Below are positions 42,921-52,051 of a DNA stretch of 64,000 nt, piece after piece. The notes beneath the pieces are model-generated. The model searched no databases and was not told the origin of the DNA. It saw only the letters and a list, made by a program, of their open reading frames with translations. A program made the translations under genes and the position numbers. The stretch is from positions 744,001-808,000 of the forward strand of contig NZ_JAEPPI010000001.1 in NCBI RefSeq assembly GCF_017641085.1, given 5' to 3'. Within the stretch, counting starts at the first letter, position 1. Each line of letters begins with the position of its first letter. Origin of the DNA: Gracilimonas sp. GTDB lineage: Bacteria; Bacteroidota; Rhodothermia; Balneolales; Balneolaceae.

Positions 42921-44418
42921 TCAACAGAATTTAGGTCAAAAGCAGCAGCAGAGCTTACAGCAAAAGCTTTCCCCCCAACAGTTGCAGTATATTAAACTGC
43001 TGCAATTGCCTACCATTGCCCTGGAGCAACGCATCAAAGAGGAAATGGAAGCCAATCCTGTGCTGGAAGAGGTTAACCCCGGAGAAGCAGAAACTGTTAG
43101 CTTATCGGAAGCGGAAGAATCTCCCAAAGAAGAGAAAGAAGAAGCTCTTGAAAGTCTGGAAGAGCATGAAGTGGACTGGGATGAGTATGACTCCAACACC
43201 GAATACGATGGCGAAAATTACAGCACCTCGTATAACCCGGATATTGAGGAATGGAAAGAACTTCCTAATCCATATAACGCCTCGTTTTTAGAGCAGCTCG
43301 AAGAGCAGGTGGTTTTTCTGAATCTCTCGGAAGAAGAAGAATTGATTGCCGATCAAATTCTGGGCTCGCTGGATGAAGACGGCTATTTTCGGCGGGAACC
43401 GGAAGCGGTAGTGGATAATATTGCTTTCAACCAGGGAGTATTGGTGGATGAAGACATGGTGGAGAGTGTTCGTAAAAAAATCCAGCAGCTTGACCCCATT
43501 GGTATAGCATCCAGAGATTTACAGGATTGTTTGTTGGTGCAGCTGAGGGACTCCCAAAAGAATTTGCCCGGTCTAAATCTTGCTATCAGAATAGTGGAAA
43601 AGGCCTGGAAATCGTTTGAGAAGAAGCACTTCTCCAAATTGCTGCAGAAGTTCAATATTGAGCGGGAGGAATTGCAGGCTGCTTTCGAAGCCATCCGCCA
43701 GATGGATCCACGTCCCGGTGCGGTGGCCAGTGATATGGAAGAAACTCAGAACTACATTGAGCCGGATTTTGAGGTGTACTGGAAGGGCATGAAAGATGGG
43801 GAAACTGAGCGGGGTGAATTTGTGATTAACCTGAATCAGCGAAATGCTCCTTCACTCAGAATTTCCCCGGAGTACAAACAGATGTGGGAGGAAATTAAAG
43901 CCAAAAAGAAAAAGAATACCGATGCAGAGGCTCATTCCTTCATGAAGAGTAAAATTGATTCCGCTCAGTGGTTTATTGAGTCGATTCGTCAGCGGCAGAA
44001 CACCCTCATGAATATCATGAAGACGATAGTGGCTCTGCAGGAAGACTTCTTCAAGTTCGGGGAAGGACTGAAACCCATGATCCTGAAAGATGTGGCCGAA
44101 CGAATTGGAATGGATATTTCGACGGTATCCCGTGTGGTGAATGGAAAATATGTTCAAACTTATTTCGGGGTGTACGAACTAAAGTATTTCTTCAATGAAG
44201 GGTTGGAAACGGAAAGCGGGGAAGAGGTTTCTAACCGCGAAGTCAAGAATATTCTGGAGAAGCTTATTGATGAAGAAAATAAGCAGAAACCGTACAGCGA
44301 TCAGGAACTTACCAATATGCTGAACGAGAAAGGTTACAAAGTGGCCCGAAGAACGGTAAGTAAATACCGGGAGCAGCTCAACCAGCCCGTAGCAAGGATG
44401 CGTAAACAGGTGATATGA
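42910..44418 (+). CDS. rpoN: RpoN, RNA polymerase sigma-54 factor
   Basis: A 502-residue sigma-54 from ATG 42910 (AAAGGA six bases before it); the alternative start at 42895 is a GTG in the DUF3109 gene. Region I is Gln/Leu-rich (QQSLQQKLSPQQLQYIKLLQLPT), region II acidic, region III contains the core-binding part with LDPIGIASRDLQDCLLVQL, the helix-turn-helix DVAERIGMDISTVSRVVNGKY and the RpoN box ARRTVSKYREQ near the end. It recognises GG-N10-GC promoters with an activator ATPase; the fliS upstream site is a candidate target. No activator gene lies in this window. Confidence 0.95.
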   Translation: MLRNQQNLGQKQQQSLQQKLSPQQLQYIKLLQLPTIALEQRIKEEMEANPVLEEVNPGEAETVSLSEAEESPKEEKEEALESLEEHEVDWDEYDSNTEYDGENYSTSYNPDIEEWKELPNPYNASFLEQLEEQVVFLNLSEEEELIADQILGSLDEDGYFRREPEAVVDNIAFNQGVLVDEDMVESVRKKIQQLDPIGIASRDLQDCLLVQLRDSQKNLPGLNLAIRIVEKAWKSFEKKHFSKLLQKFNIEREELQAAFEAIRQMDPRPGAVASDMEETQNYIEPDFEVYWKGMKDGETERGEFVINLNQRNAPSLRISPEYKQMWEEIKAKKKKNTDAEAHSFMKSKIDSAQWFIESIRQRQNTLMNIMKTIVALQEDFFKFGEGLKPMILKDVAERIGMDISTVSRVVNGKYVQTYFGVYELKYFFNEGLETESGEEVSNREVKNILEKLIDEENKQKPYSDQELTNMLNEKGYKVARRTVSKYREQLNQPVARMRKQVI

Positions 44419-44425
44419 TTTTTTT

Positions 44426-44500
44426 GCCTGAATAACCCTTCCAGGGTTACTGCAATTATCCTGAATCAAACAAAGCGGGTTTAACCCTGGAAGGGTTAAG
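44426..44500. repeat. 75-base palindromic element, copy 1
   Basis: Begins GCCTGAATAACCC and ends GGGTTAAG. Each end is itself a near-palindrome (AACCCT-TCC-AGGGTT and AACCCT-GGA-AGGGTT) and the ends are inverted repeats of each other. It is nearly identical to copy 2 at 44615-44689. Confidence 0.85.
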
Positions 44501-44551
44501 GTATATAAGATTGAGTAGGTGGGGTTATGGGGTATTCTATAGTCGTGGTCA

Positions 44552-44570
44552 TGCTGAACTTGATTCAGCA
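44552..44570. repeat. TGCTGA-N7-TCAGCA palindromic repeat
   Basis: A small inverted repeat between the two 75-base elements, in the phrase GTCATGCTGAACTTGATTC. This phrase is familiar as a dispersed small repeat in many bacterial genomes. Confidence 0.55.
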
Positions 44571-44614
44571 TCTGAAATGGATGAGTTCGGTAAGAGACTT
44601 GACGTTTTTTAGTT

Positions 44615-44689
44615 GCCTAAATAACCCTTCCAGGGTTATGGCAATTATCCTGACTCAAACAAAGGGGATTTAACCCTGGAAGGGTTAAG
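44615..44689. repeat. 75-base palindromic element, copy 2
   Basis: Same length and direction as copy 1 with only a handful of differences. It lies 28 bases past the usher gene stop. With copy 1 it fills the convergent space between rpoN and the usher gene and could terminate both. Confidence 0.85.
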
Positions 44690-44716
44690 ATAACTTTTTA
44701 GGAACAGGCTAATTTA

Positions 44717-47700
44717 TCACCAACTGAAATTAACCTGGTCGTTAATTTTCTGCTCCATCAGGTGAATAACCGGAGTTCTGAACGTGTTGTTATTATCGAT
44801 CTGCTTTCGAATGGACAGGACTTCCTCCCAATCGGAGTACACCTCCTCAAGAACCAGCACAATGTTCTCCCGCTCATCGATCAGTATTTTTGAATCGAAC
44901 CCGAATTCTTCCTCAACCCGGATGGCGTAAAGCACAGCCTGTCGTTCAGTTTCAAATTCTCCCAGCTGCAAGATAAATTCAAAATCAACATTGATCATAG
45001 AGGCAGGAAGTTCCTGTTTTGCGATAAAAACATCAGAGATGGCTGTGGAACTCAAAACCTTATTTCTTTCCTGTTTTGCCAATCGTTCAGAACTGAATGG
45101 ACCCAGCCTGACTTTATACATCAGGGTATTGGGATCCTGATAACGATGCAGAGTGAAATTATACCTGGATTCCAGGTCAGTCATATAAGAATCTGCCCGA
45201 TGTGGATTCGTGAAGGCAGCAAATTGAAGATCGTACCGAAAGCCACCCGGCTCGTAATTGGTTGCTACCGTTTCGTAACATTGATTCAGTACCGCCACAT
45301 CTGGGTAATTTGAAGACAAATTCTGCGTGAATTGAGATGCACGGCTCAGCTCTTGGAAAAGACCGGTTCTGACCGCATACAACTCCCGTGGTTCGTTATA
45401 TACAATGTAGGAGTCGGAATCGCGGCTGTAGTTTTTAACAATCCTTGTGGCAGCTTCAAACGATGAAAAAGCAGCCAGCTGAACACCATATCGGCATTTG
45501 TTCAGCGTAAGCCTGTCTACTGAAATATTGTATTCCAGTGAAATACCTCCGCCACTGTTGGCAGTTTGAGCGATGTTGGTTCCGGCCGTAATGGGTTCTT
45601 CATTTACCTGATAATCTTTAGGAACCAGCAGAATTTGCAGTCCTTCCACAAAATCACCTTCAGGAATGGCCTCCACTTCAAACTCTATTTTCTCGGGGAT
45701 GGATTTCACATTTAAGATGTCCAGTTGGGAGGGATCTACCCGGAGTATATATTGGCCGGGAGGGAGTTCATAATCGTAAAAACTACCATCCGAGAATGTT
45801 CTCAATTCTTTGCTGAAATCCCCGTTTTGTTGATCTAAAAGTAGTTTGAGTCCCCCAATTCCTGAACTTTTTGCATTTGCGATTTGTCTTTTTACGGATC
45901 CTTCCATAACTCCGGACATATAGAAGGGTATTTCCACCTTTTTGAATCGATTGGGGTCAGTTATAAGCCCAAATTTGTCAAATTCAGGCACAAGCATAGG
46001 ATTGTCTAGCCCCCCCTCATTCATTTCCATATTGTAGTAGAAGTAGGGCTGCATTTGTGTGAAATAAAGAATCCCATTTTTTTGAATACTGCTCGCACCC
46101 GAGCGTCTTAATCTAACGGCATTTCCACTTATTGGCTGATCCTCATCTTCCTCAAAAGATCTGTTTCCGTTATTATCTACAAATAGTTGAATAGCTGTAC
46201 CGGATCGGCCGACCTGATCTCTGCTGGTAAATAAAAAGTTATTGTAGTTGGTGTCGTATCCTATCGACCCGCGTACGTTCTGTGTGAAACTGCTGTTGTT
46301 TCTTATGTTATTGTAAGTAGTATTGGTACGGATTTTATTGAGGTCGATAACAAGGCTGAATCTAATCGTGTTGTACTCTGCAATGAAATTTCGACCTACA
46401 GAGAGCTGGAATCGTCCCTGATTAAAAACATTTCTCGAAATTAAAGCCTCAGCTGATTCGAACTGGTTTAAGGTGGGCTGATATCGCATCTGTGCACGCA
46501 GAAAAACGCCACGCATATATGGAGGCAGATTTCTGTTGCGGGATACATTATAGGTAGCGGAGGTCTCAACATATGAAGTTGTTGTTGGGTTGAAGAGATC
46601 CACTTTACCGGCGAACCGGTCACTGTAACCAACCCTTAGATTCATTTTACCAATTCGTGAATTGGCATCCAGCCGCAGAGTAGTGGCATTTGTGGTTTCT
46701 CTGATCCTGGAAAAAGCAGAAGCCCTGACATTGAAAGGGGTGCCAAACAAATTAAAGGGATAAAAAGCGGAAGCTACCAGTCTTTTATCATCATTGGAAG
46801 GGTTGTAGATGCTAAAGCCTCCTGTGTACTCCGTGAAGTCAAAATTCAGACTTGCTGAGTTAGGAAATATTGTATTAAAAACACCACGATAATAGGCCTG
46901 AGAAGCAGCCTCAAATGTTAATATATAACTCGAGAGGATTCTTGAGGAAACGGAAGAGGTGAAAGTAGGAAGTCCGTCATTTAACCCTTCATAATACTCA
47001 ACGCCGGCTTTGGCTGTTAGCCAATCGGTGATTCCATAAGAACCTGAACCTTGGGCCGTCAGGTTCTGATTGGTATTACCAACCACCGGGTTATCAAGCT
47101 GCCCAAGGTTTACAGAATAGTTAAATACTCCGTTTGGCTGAAAGGTAAAAGGTACTTGTATACGTTCAGAGCGTTCGATAATCTGGCCGGTTGGGCCATA
47201 AATTTTTAAATCAAGTTGGGAAGATCCGTACGTGATGGGAGTTAAAAACCGGTAATCACCCATTTCATTTGCTTGTTGGAAGTCGATAAGGGCATTGTTC
47301 ATATATAATTCAACTTCCGACTGGGGTATAGTGCTGCCCTGAACTACATACTCATCAAACAGTCGACGGGGCTCTATAGGTTCGTTAGTAAGCCTGATCC
47401 CGGTATAGCTATTTCTGGCGACACCATCCGAATTTGTTTGGCCAATAGTGATTTTTGAAAGCCACTGTTGGTCACGATACATGTAACGCCAGCGAAGGTT
47501 ATCGGTAGAGATATTGGAAAAGTTGCTGGAATAACTTCCAAAGATACTTCCTTGCAAATCGCCACCGTACAACTGAATTCCTAAATTTGTATTAGCATTG
47601 TATACATTATTTCCGGAATTCAGGTTGGCTGATAGATTATAGTCCACAAAGCCACCATCAATAAAAGGCCGTTCCCTGCCATACCGCAGGTCATATCTGA

Positions 47701-48232
47701 CATCCTGATACCTATTATCATCAGCAAGTCGCCTTCTTTGAGCACGGATAGCTTTGGCTATTGCCGGAAGCTCTTTTTCAGTTTCTAAATTCAGCGTTAG
47801 ATTATTGAAATCGATGGTGAAATCAAGTCCAAATGCCTCATAGAAAATATCGGCCCGCAGATAAGAATCAATTTCTTGGATCAGGTAATCATCAGCTGTG
47901 AGTTGAATGGTCCTATCTCCGAATACTATCTGATTTGATTGCAAATTTATCTGATAAGGAGTTTGCTTAAGGCCAAATTTACCGTTTACAGATAAACCAT
48001 TCACGGTATGGTCAATATCAAAGAGGGAGAAAAGTTCGCTGATGGGAAGGTAAAATTGGTCATTTTTATAATAGGAAATAACAACCGAACCTATAATGCC
48101 ACGATGACGAAATTCAAGATATACCTCAATTTCGTCATTGTTGTTGCCTTGAGCTTGAGAATTATCGGGTTGGAGGAATAAGCATAAGGCAACAATATTG
48201 AAGGTTAGTATAAATTTTAACCAATGATTCAC
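44717..48232 (-). CDS. chaperone-usher outer-membrane usher with C-terminal SPOR-like repeats
   Basis: A 1171-residue outer-membrane protein. Signal peptide (ends NSQAQ); usher N-terminal domain (about 30-150, EIEVYLEFRHRGIIGSVVIS); a beta-barrel from about 170 with the plug region near VVQGSTIPQSEVELYMNN; then AIQLFVDNNGNRSFEEDEDQ and a carboxypeptidase-regulatory-like domain (FSDGSFYDYELPPGQYILRV). The last 260 residues are unusual: three SPOR-type repeats begin at CRYGVQLAAFSSFEAATRIV, YDLQFAAFTNPHRADSYM and FEFILQLGEFETERQAVLY. SPOR domains bind denuded peptidoglycan. The gene starts with GTG 48232 overlapping the chaperone stop as GTGA. Ushers assemble pilins exported by Sec; SPOR repeats would tie it to the cell wall or division sites. 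Confidence 0.8.
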   Translation of the reverse strand: MNHWLKFILTFNIVALCLFLQPDNSQAQGNNNDEIEVYLEFRHRGIIGSVVISYYKNDQFYLPISELFSLFDIDHTVNGLSVNGKFGLKQTPYQINLQSNQIVFGDRTIQLTADDYLIQEIDSYLRADIFYEAFGLDFTIDFNNLTLNLETEKELPAIAKAIRAQRRRLADDNRYQDVRYDLRYGRERPFIDGGFVDYNLSANLNSGNNVYNANTNLGIQLYGGDLQGSIFGSYSSNFSNISTDNLRWRYMYRDQQWLSKITIGQTNSDGVARNSYTGIRLTNEPIEPRRLFDEYVVQGSTIPQSEVELYMNNALIDFQQANEMGDYRFLTPITYGSSQLDLKIYGPTGQIIERSERIQVPFTFQPNGVFNYSVNLGQLDNPVVGNTNQNLTAQGSGSYGITDWLTAKAGVEYYEGLNDGLPTFTSSVSSRILSSYILTFEAASQAYYRGVFNTIFPNSASLNFDFTEYTGGFSIYNPSNDDKRLVASAFYPFNLFGTPFNVRASAFSRIRETTNATTLRLDANSRIGKMNLRVGYSDRFAGKVDLFNPTTTSYVETSATYNVSRNRNLPPYMRGVFLRAQMRYQPTLNQFESAEALISRNVFNQGRFQLSVGRNFIAEYNTIRFSLVIDLNKIRTNTTYNNIRNNSSFTQNVRGSIGYDTNYNNFLFTSRDQVGRSGTAIQLFVDNNGNRSFEEDEDQPISGNAVRLRRSGASSIQKNGILYFTQMQPYFYYNMEMNEGGLDNPMLVPEFDKFGLITDPNRFKKVEIPFYMSGVMEGSVKRQIANAKSSGIGGLKLLLDQQNGDFSKELRTFSDGSFYDYELPPGQYILRVDPSQLDILNVKSIPEKIEFEVEAIPEGDFVEGLQILLVPKDYQVNEEPITAGTNIAQTANSGGGISLEYNISVDRLTLNKCRYGVQLAAFSSFEAATRIVKNYSRDSDSYIVYNEPRELYAVRTGLFQELSRASQFTQNLSSNYPDVAVLNQCYETVATNYEPGGFRYDLQFAAFTNPHRADSYMTDLESRYNFTLHRYQDPNTLMYKVRLGPFSSERLAKQERNKVLSSTAISDVFIAKQELPASMINVDFEFILQLGEFETERQAVLYAIRVEEEFGFDSKILIDERENIVLVLEEVYSDWEEVLSIRKQIDNNNTFRTPVIHLMEQKINDQVNFSW

Positions 48233-49056
48233 CTAAGCGTGTATTTGGTTGTACTTGAAACAGGCTGCATTTGAACGATATCGTCATCGGAAACATCATT
48301 TCGTTGAGTAATGAACTCGACCCGTAATGTATATTCTCCAGGCGGAGTATCACCAATTAAGAGATCTTGTTTATGCGTTCCACTAAAATAGAGAGTAGTA
48401 GAGTTTCTGGCTTGCTGTATAACATTTCCTTGCGAATTTATAAGAGAAGTTATAACAGATCCAAGAAATGGGGAATTACCGGTACGCTCAAAATCAGTAA
48501 AAACCTCTAATACACCATCATCTGATAAACGAGGGGTTATTTCATTGATTGCGATACCAGTATTCACAGTCCCTACTTTATAGTAAAGGCCGGTTATCTG
48601 CTCAACAATAAGCCCTAAACTCGCGGTAACAGTTTCTGTTTGTTCAATCTCAACTGGTGGTGCTTCCGGTGTTGCACTGGTTTTAATTCTTGCCCAGTAG
48701 GTGCCGTCTTCCAAATCATTTGGAGCAGCAATCCTAAGCCGAACTATTTGTCGCTGGCCCGGATTTAATACAAAATTCTGTGGAAAAGCACGCACGTTTT
48801 CTGCGATAGAGTGTTTTTCAGCACTTATAGAGTCATCTTCAACTATTCGACGTTGCCCATCATCATTCAAGGCACTATAACTGAATACAAAATCAACAGA
48901 AATTTCCTGATTTTCATTGGAATTGTTGATCACCATGTAGGTTCCAAATCTGGAGTTGTCCTCTACAAATAAATTTGTTGGGGCAATAGTAACTTGAGAT
49001 AACCCGGCAGATAAAGTACATAAGCCAAGAAGTACTGTAAGTAATAGCTTTTTCAT
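48229..49056 (-). CDS. PapD-like periplasmic pilus chaperone
   Basis: A 275-residue exported protein (signal ends SAGLSQ). Two Ig-like domains: the N-terminal has RFGTYMVINNSNENQEISVDF and the F-G strand region FVLNPGQRQIVRLRIAAP seen in PapD-family chaperones; the C-terminal half is more divergent. It is followed directly by the usher gene (GTGA overlap) and preceded by the major pilin gene. It would hold DUF4402 pilins by donor-strand complementation. The classical family Arg-Lys pair is only partly visible, so the alternate or archaic type is more likely than classical P-pilus type. Confidence 0.8.
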   Translation of the reverse strand: MKKLLLTVLLGLCTLSAGLSQVTIAPTNLFVEDNSRFGTYMVINNSNENQEISVDFVFSYSALNDDGQRRIVEDDSISAEKHSIAENVRAFPQNFVLNPGQRQIVRLRIAAPNDLEDGTYWARIKTSATPEAPPVEIEQTETVTASLGLIVEQITGLYYKVGTVNTGIAINEITPRLSDDGVLEVFTDFERTGNSPFLGSVITSLINSQGNVIQQARNSTTLYFSGTHKQDLLIGDTPPGEYTLRVEFITQRNDVSDDDIVQMQPVSSTTKYTLR

Positions 49057-49156
49057 AACTCTATAGATTAGTGAATTCCCGATGCAGGTAATAGTAATGA
49101 TTGTTTCTAACTTTTACCATCACTTATTAATACTCCTTGATTGCTTTATTCTGCTT

Positions 49157-49190
49157 AAAAAAAAAGCCCTGCCGATAGTGGCAAGGCTTT
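49157..49190 (-). terminator. strong terminator after the major pilin
   Basis: An 11-base-pair stem (49163-49173 with 49180-49190, one G-U pair), six-base loop, and on the minus strand a run of nine T. It separates the major pilin from the chaperone-usher genes, so their expression depends on readthrough or a separate promoter in the 150-base gap. Confidence 0.85.
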
Positions 49191-49208
49191 AAATCTAAAT
49201 AATCAATC

Positions 49209-49754
49209 TTAGTCGTAATACACTGAAAGTGTAACGTCACCGGAGTATTGACCTTGGTAATTACCAGCAGTAGCAAGGGTATTAAGAGTACCACCTACAT
49301 ATACATAAGCAGTGGTAGCTCCAGTTGTAACGCTTGCAGTTCCTCCTGAGAAATCAGTTCCACCATCAACATCGCCATCAGTTTCAGTATAGGTAGCTGT
49401 AGCAGAAAATGGGATATCGTCTTGTGCAGTACCACCGGAAAGGTTAGGAGTACCTTCTGGTGTTAAATTAGCAGGAGCGCTAAGTGAAAGGACAATAGCT
49501 TGTCCATTAGCCAAACTAGTCATCTGGAATTTACCGAGATTAGCTTCATTTGCAGTACTCAGAGCTTCAGTCACACCAGCATCAACATCGCCATCAAGTA
49601 GAGTTCCAAAATCAAGGCCTCTAACACCAGTCAATGTTACATCAGTTACAACATTAGCAGAAGCTGTAATACTTGCTTGTCCTTGAGCCATGGCAGAAGT
49701 TGCAGTTAAAGCAACCAATGCGAGTGCAGATAAAAGAGTTTTGAGAGTTTTCAT
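49209..49754 (-). CDS. major DUF4402 pilin (chaperone-usher subunit)
   Basis: A 181-residue secreted subunit: signal peptide ending SAMAQG, then a DUF4402-type Ig-like beta domain with GLDFGTLLDGDVDAGV and the C-terminal strand QYSGDVTLSVYYD. The C-terminal beta strand with alternating hydrophobics is what a PapD-type chaperone caps. Compared with the three accessory subunits it is low in charged residues, rich in Ala, Thr and Gly, and flanked by its own gap (605 bases upstream) and terminator (18 bases downstream), all of which suit an abundant major pilin. The family assignment is strong; its status as major subunit is inferred. Confidence 0.82.
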   Translation of the reverse strand: MKTLKTLLSALALVALTATSAMAQGQASITASANVVTDVTLTGVRGLDFGTLLDGDVDAGVTEALSTANEANLGKFQMTSLANGQAIVLSLSAPANLTPEGTPNLSGGTAQDDIPFSATATYTETDGDVDGGTDFSGGTASVTTGATTAYVYVGGTLNTLATAGNYQGQYSGDVTLSVYYD

Positions 49755-50359
49755 AATCGTGAGATTTTATTGTTTGTTTAATTTCTGAAAGAAAATTATT
49801 GATCTTCTGAAAGCCTTCCTAGTTAGATACTCTTAATTAAAACGTCCTAACTTTTTGAGCTGAAACCATGTAATCAATGTCCTAGATGATAATTTATGCG
49901 TCTAAAATACCCATGTGGCTTCAGACTTATATTTAGATTTCTTTAATGTTTGGGATTCCACTTTGATAATACGAAGGAATTTGAAGGTTGGATTTAATCA
50001 TTAACCATTTTCTATCTTTTCCCTTCAACAATGGAATAGTGACCTTTTTTGTGGTTAAAGCTTGTATGGGGTAGGGCAACATCCGGGTTTTTGAACCATG
50101 ATTTACTTGATTAGAGGATTGGAAGGATGGAGTTGAGTAATCAGGGAAATCCGGCAATCCTATCCATCAAGGTTCAAATAGGAGCATGCATTAGTTACTT
50201 TGAAGCAGCTCTCAGAATAATTTTAGCATCATCGTCAGCTAATGATGAGGTTTGTTAAAGTAAACAAGCGATTTAATGGCAGGTGTATAGGAGAAGGGAA
50301 TGTTCCTTCAAGCTGACAAAGTAGTACCATATATTATGCAAGGGGTGCCTCGAAAAGTA
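49755..50359. other. 605-base gap upstream of the major pilin
   Basis: No convincing gene. A 74-codon minus-strand frame (49933-50157, TTG start) has no signal peptide or pilin features. The gap should contain the promoter and leader of the major pilin gene. I could not identify a riboswitch or conserved operator. Confidence 0.55.
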
Positions 50360-50881
50360 TTAATCGTAATCAACGCTCAATACAACTTCACCGGTATAAA
50401 CACCGTTTGGGATATTACCGACCTCAATCGAGCCATAAACATAGATAAAGAGTTGTTTCCAGATCTCATTGGAATTCGTGAGATTTGTATTATCATGAAT
50501 AGATACCATTCCTCCGCTGGAAGGGATTGGAGAAGACGAAGAGATGGAATTGGTTCCACTATTATTGTACGACATACTAAGAGAGAGCGGAATTTCCTGA
50601 TTGTTACCGGTTTGACCATTAACCAAAACTTCCGGGTATTCAAGATTGATATAGACATTTTGAGTATAAAAGGCTCTGATGCTGAAGACACCCATGTTTA
50701 CATCACCCAATTGTATCTCGGTTATCCCAGTATTGGAAATTAAAGTTCCAAAATCCAGATTCTGCTCAACGGTTGCACTGAGCTCGGGTTCTATTTTAAG
50801 CTGCAGATTTATGAACTGAGCTTTAGCATTGATGCTCAGAAGAAAAGAAATGGTAATTATGCTGAATATTTTCTTAATCAT
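50360..50881 (-). CDS. accessory DUF4402 pilin (a)
   Basis: A 173-residue secreted subunit with signal peptide (LLSINAKAQ) and a DUF4402 domain: LDFGTLISNTGITEIQLGDV, then the terminal strand YTGEVVLSVDYD. It overlaps the upstream pilin gene by 8 bases (ATG 50881). Lower Ala/Thr content than the major pilin suggests a minor subunit such as an adaptor or tip. All three accessory pilins share the F-G-T-[LI] motif and the C-terminal strand. Confidence 0.78.
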   Translation of the reverse strand: MIKKIFSIITISFLLSINAKAQFINLQLKIEPELSATVEQNLDFGTLISNTGITEIQLGDVNMGVFSIRAFYTQNVYINLEYPEVLVNGQTGNNQEIPLSLSMSYNNSGTNSISSSSPIPSSGGMVSIHDNTNLTNSNEIWKQLFIYVYGSIEVGNIPNGVYTGEVVLSVDYD

Positions 50882-51545
50882 AATAAATGGTTACCTGAAT
50901 ATCAGCGGAGTAGGATCCCGAAATTTGGCCACTGGCATTAATCGAACCATAAATGAATAGGTAAGCACTTTCTTTTTGAGCTTCCAAATTATACCCTTTA
51001 TAAACTGGATTTGGAGGTGGCCCGGGAGGACCGGAGGTTCGGCTTAATATCGGGAACTGAGTACTTATAACCCCGGTTTGCTGGCTGAAGTCTATGGTTG
51101 TTTCACCGATATACCTGGTGTTATTAAGCGCTGAAACTTCACTGTCTTCTCCAAAGTTTGAGTAGGCTCCTTTCAATGTAAATGGCAAGGTGCAGTTTGC
51201 GTTAGAGCACCCGTCAGTATCAAATGGAGCAAGCAGTTCTATATCTATCAGCACATCGAGATACTTTATACCTTCCAGCTCTATGACAGCTGCCTCATTA
51301 ATATCAATTTCTTTTACACCCTGATTTTGGGCGATAGTGCCAAAGTCTAAGTTGGGTTGGATTAGAACCGGACTGATGGTTGTATATCTACTGCTGAAGT
51401 CGCCGAAGTCAATTTCCTGAGCTACGATGGTGTTGATTGAAGATCCCGACAACAACAAAAAAAATGCTAAATACATAGAACGCGTAAAGCCCTTCAATTT
51501 GAAAGGCTCCAAAAGCGCTATAATTCTATGTGAGTTGAAGATCAT
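50874..51545 (-). CDS. accessory DUF4402 pilin (b)
   Basis: A 223-residue subunit, the longest of the set. Hydrophobic signal LAFFLLLSGSSINTIVAQ begins after about 24 residues, so either the 51545 start gives a long basic leader or the true start is Met24 (51476). The mature part has LDFGTIAQNQGVKEIDINEA and ends SADIQVTIYYD. Cysteines in DGCSNANCTL form a likely disulfide loop, and a Pro-rich GPPGPPPNPV insert is unusual for this family. It overlaps both neighbours (ATGA with the upstream gene), so the three pilins are translated as a unit. Confidence 0.75.
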   Translation of the reverse strand: MIFNSHRIIALLEPFKLKGFTRSMYLAFFLLLSGSSINTIVAQEIDFGDFSSRYTTISPVLIQPNLDFGTIAQNQGVKEIDINEAAVIELEGIKYLDVLIDIELLAPFDTDGCSNANCTLPFTLKGAYSNFGEDSEVSALNNTRYIGETTIDFSQQTGVISTQFPILSRTSGPPGPPPNPVYKGYNLEAQKESAYLFIYGSINASGQISGSYSADIQVTIYYD

Positions 51546-52051
51546 ATGTAATCAATTTCAATGGTGAAGTCTCCTTCATAATTACCGGGAGCTGCATTTT
51601 CAATATTCACGCGACCACCTACCCAAATGTAATATCGTCCCTCTTCGTTAAATTCAATATTTCTGTTATCCAGCTCTAATAGCTCAGAAGTAGATTGGTT
51701 TTCTTCACTGTTACCGGATAATTCATAAGTAAAAGTCAGAGTAGAATTTCCATCAACTTGGGTTAGTTCTCTTTCAGGTAAATAATTTAGTCGAAATTCA
51801 GTGTTGGGCATACCTACTGCAATCATAAAACCGGCATTTAAGCTGTTCACCGGATTTACATAAATTTCTCTTTGTCCGGGCTGAAGGTTTGGGAAGGTCA
51901 TAGAATTAACGGTAATCAATTCTATAGAAGGAATTACAAGGGCACTAACATTAATACTTGCAGATACAACAGGTTCACCTCGTTGATCCTGAGCCTGAAG
52001 GGGCTGAGCTGTGTACAAAATTAATATGATTGCTAAGAAGAAATATCTCAT
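51542..52051 (-). CDS. accessory DUF4402 pilin (c)
   Basis: A 169-residue secreted subunit: signal peptide (YTAQPLQAQ), then SINVSALVIPSIELITVNSMTFPNLQ and the end GNYEGDFTIEIDYI. It is the first of the three accessory pilin genes, with an upstream gap of 317 bases that probably contains their promoter. The FGT motif of other DUF4402 pilins is replaced by FPNL, so it is the most divergent of the four pilins. Confidence 0.75.
   Translation of the reverse strand: MRYFFLAIILILYTAQPLQAQDQRGEPVVSASINVSALVIPSIELITVNSMTFPNLQPGQREIYVNPVNSLNAGFMIAVGMPNTEFRLNYLPERELTQVDGNSTLTFTYELSGNSEENQSTSELLELDNRNIEFNEEGRYYIWVGGRVNIENAAPGNYEGDFTIEIDYI

Noticed and set aside
49801-49850. TCTTAATT near the major pilin as a fifth copy of the Rrf2 palindrome
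   Set aside because: The left half-site is absent eight bases away, so it is a chance half-match.
49933-50157. 74-codon minus-strand frame in the gap before the major pilin
   Set aside because: Begins only with TTG, has no signal peptide, domain or conserved pattern. Treated as non-coding.
50300-50743. Plus-strand open frame opposite accessory pilin (a)
   Set aside because: It is the antisense frame of a gene with a clear signal peptide and pilin strands; no signal or similarity of its own.
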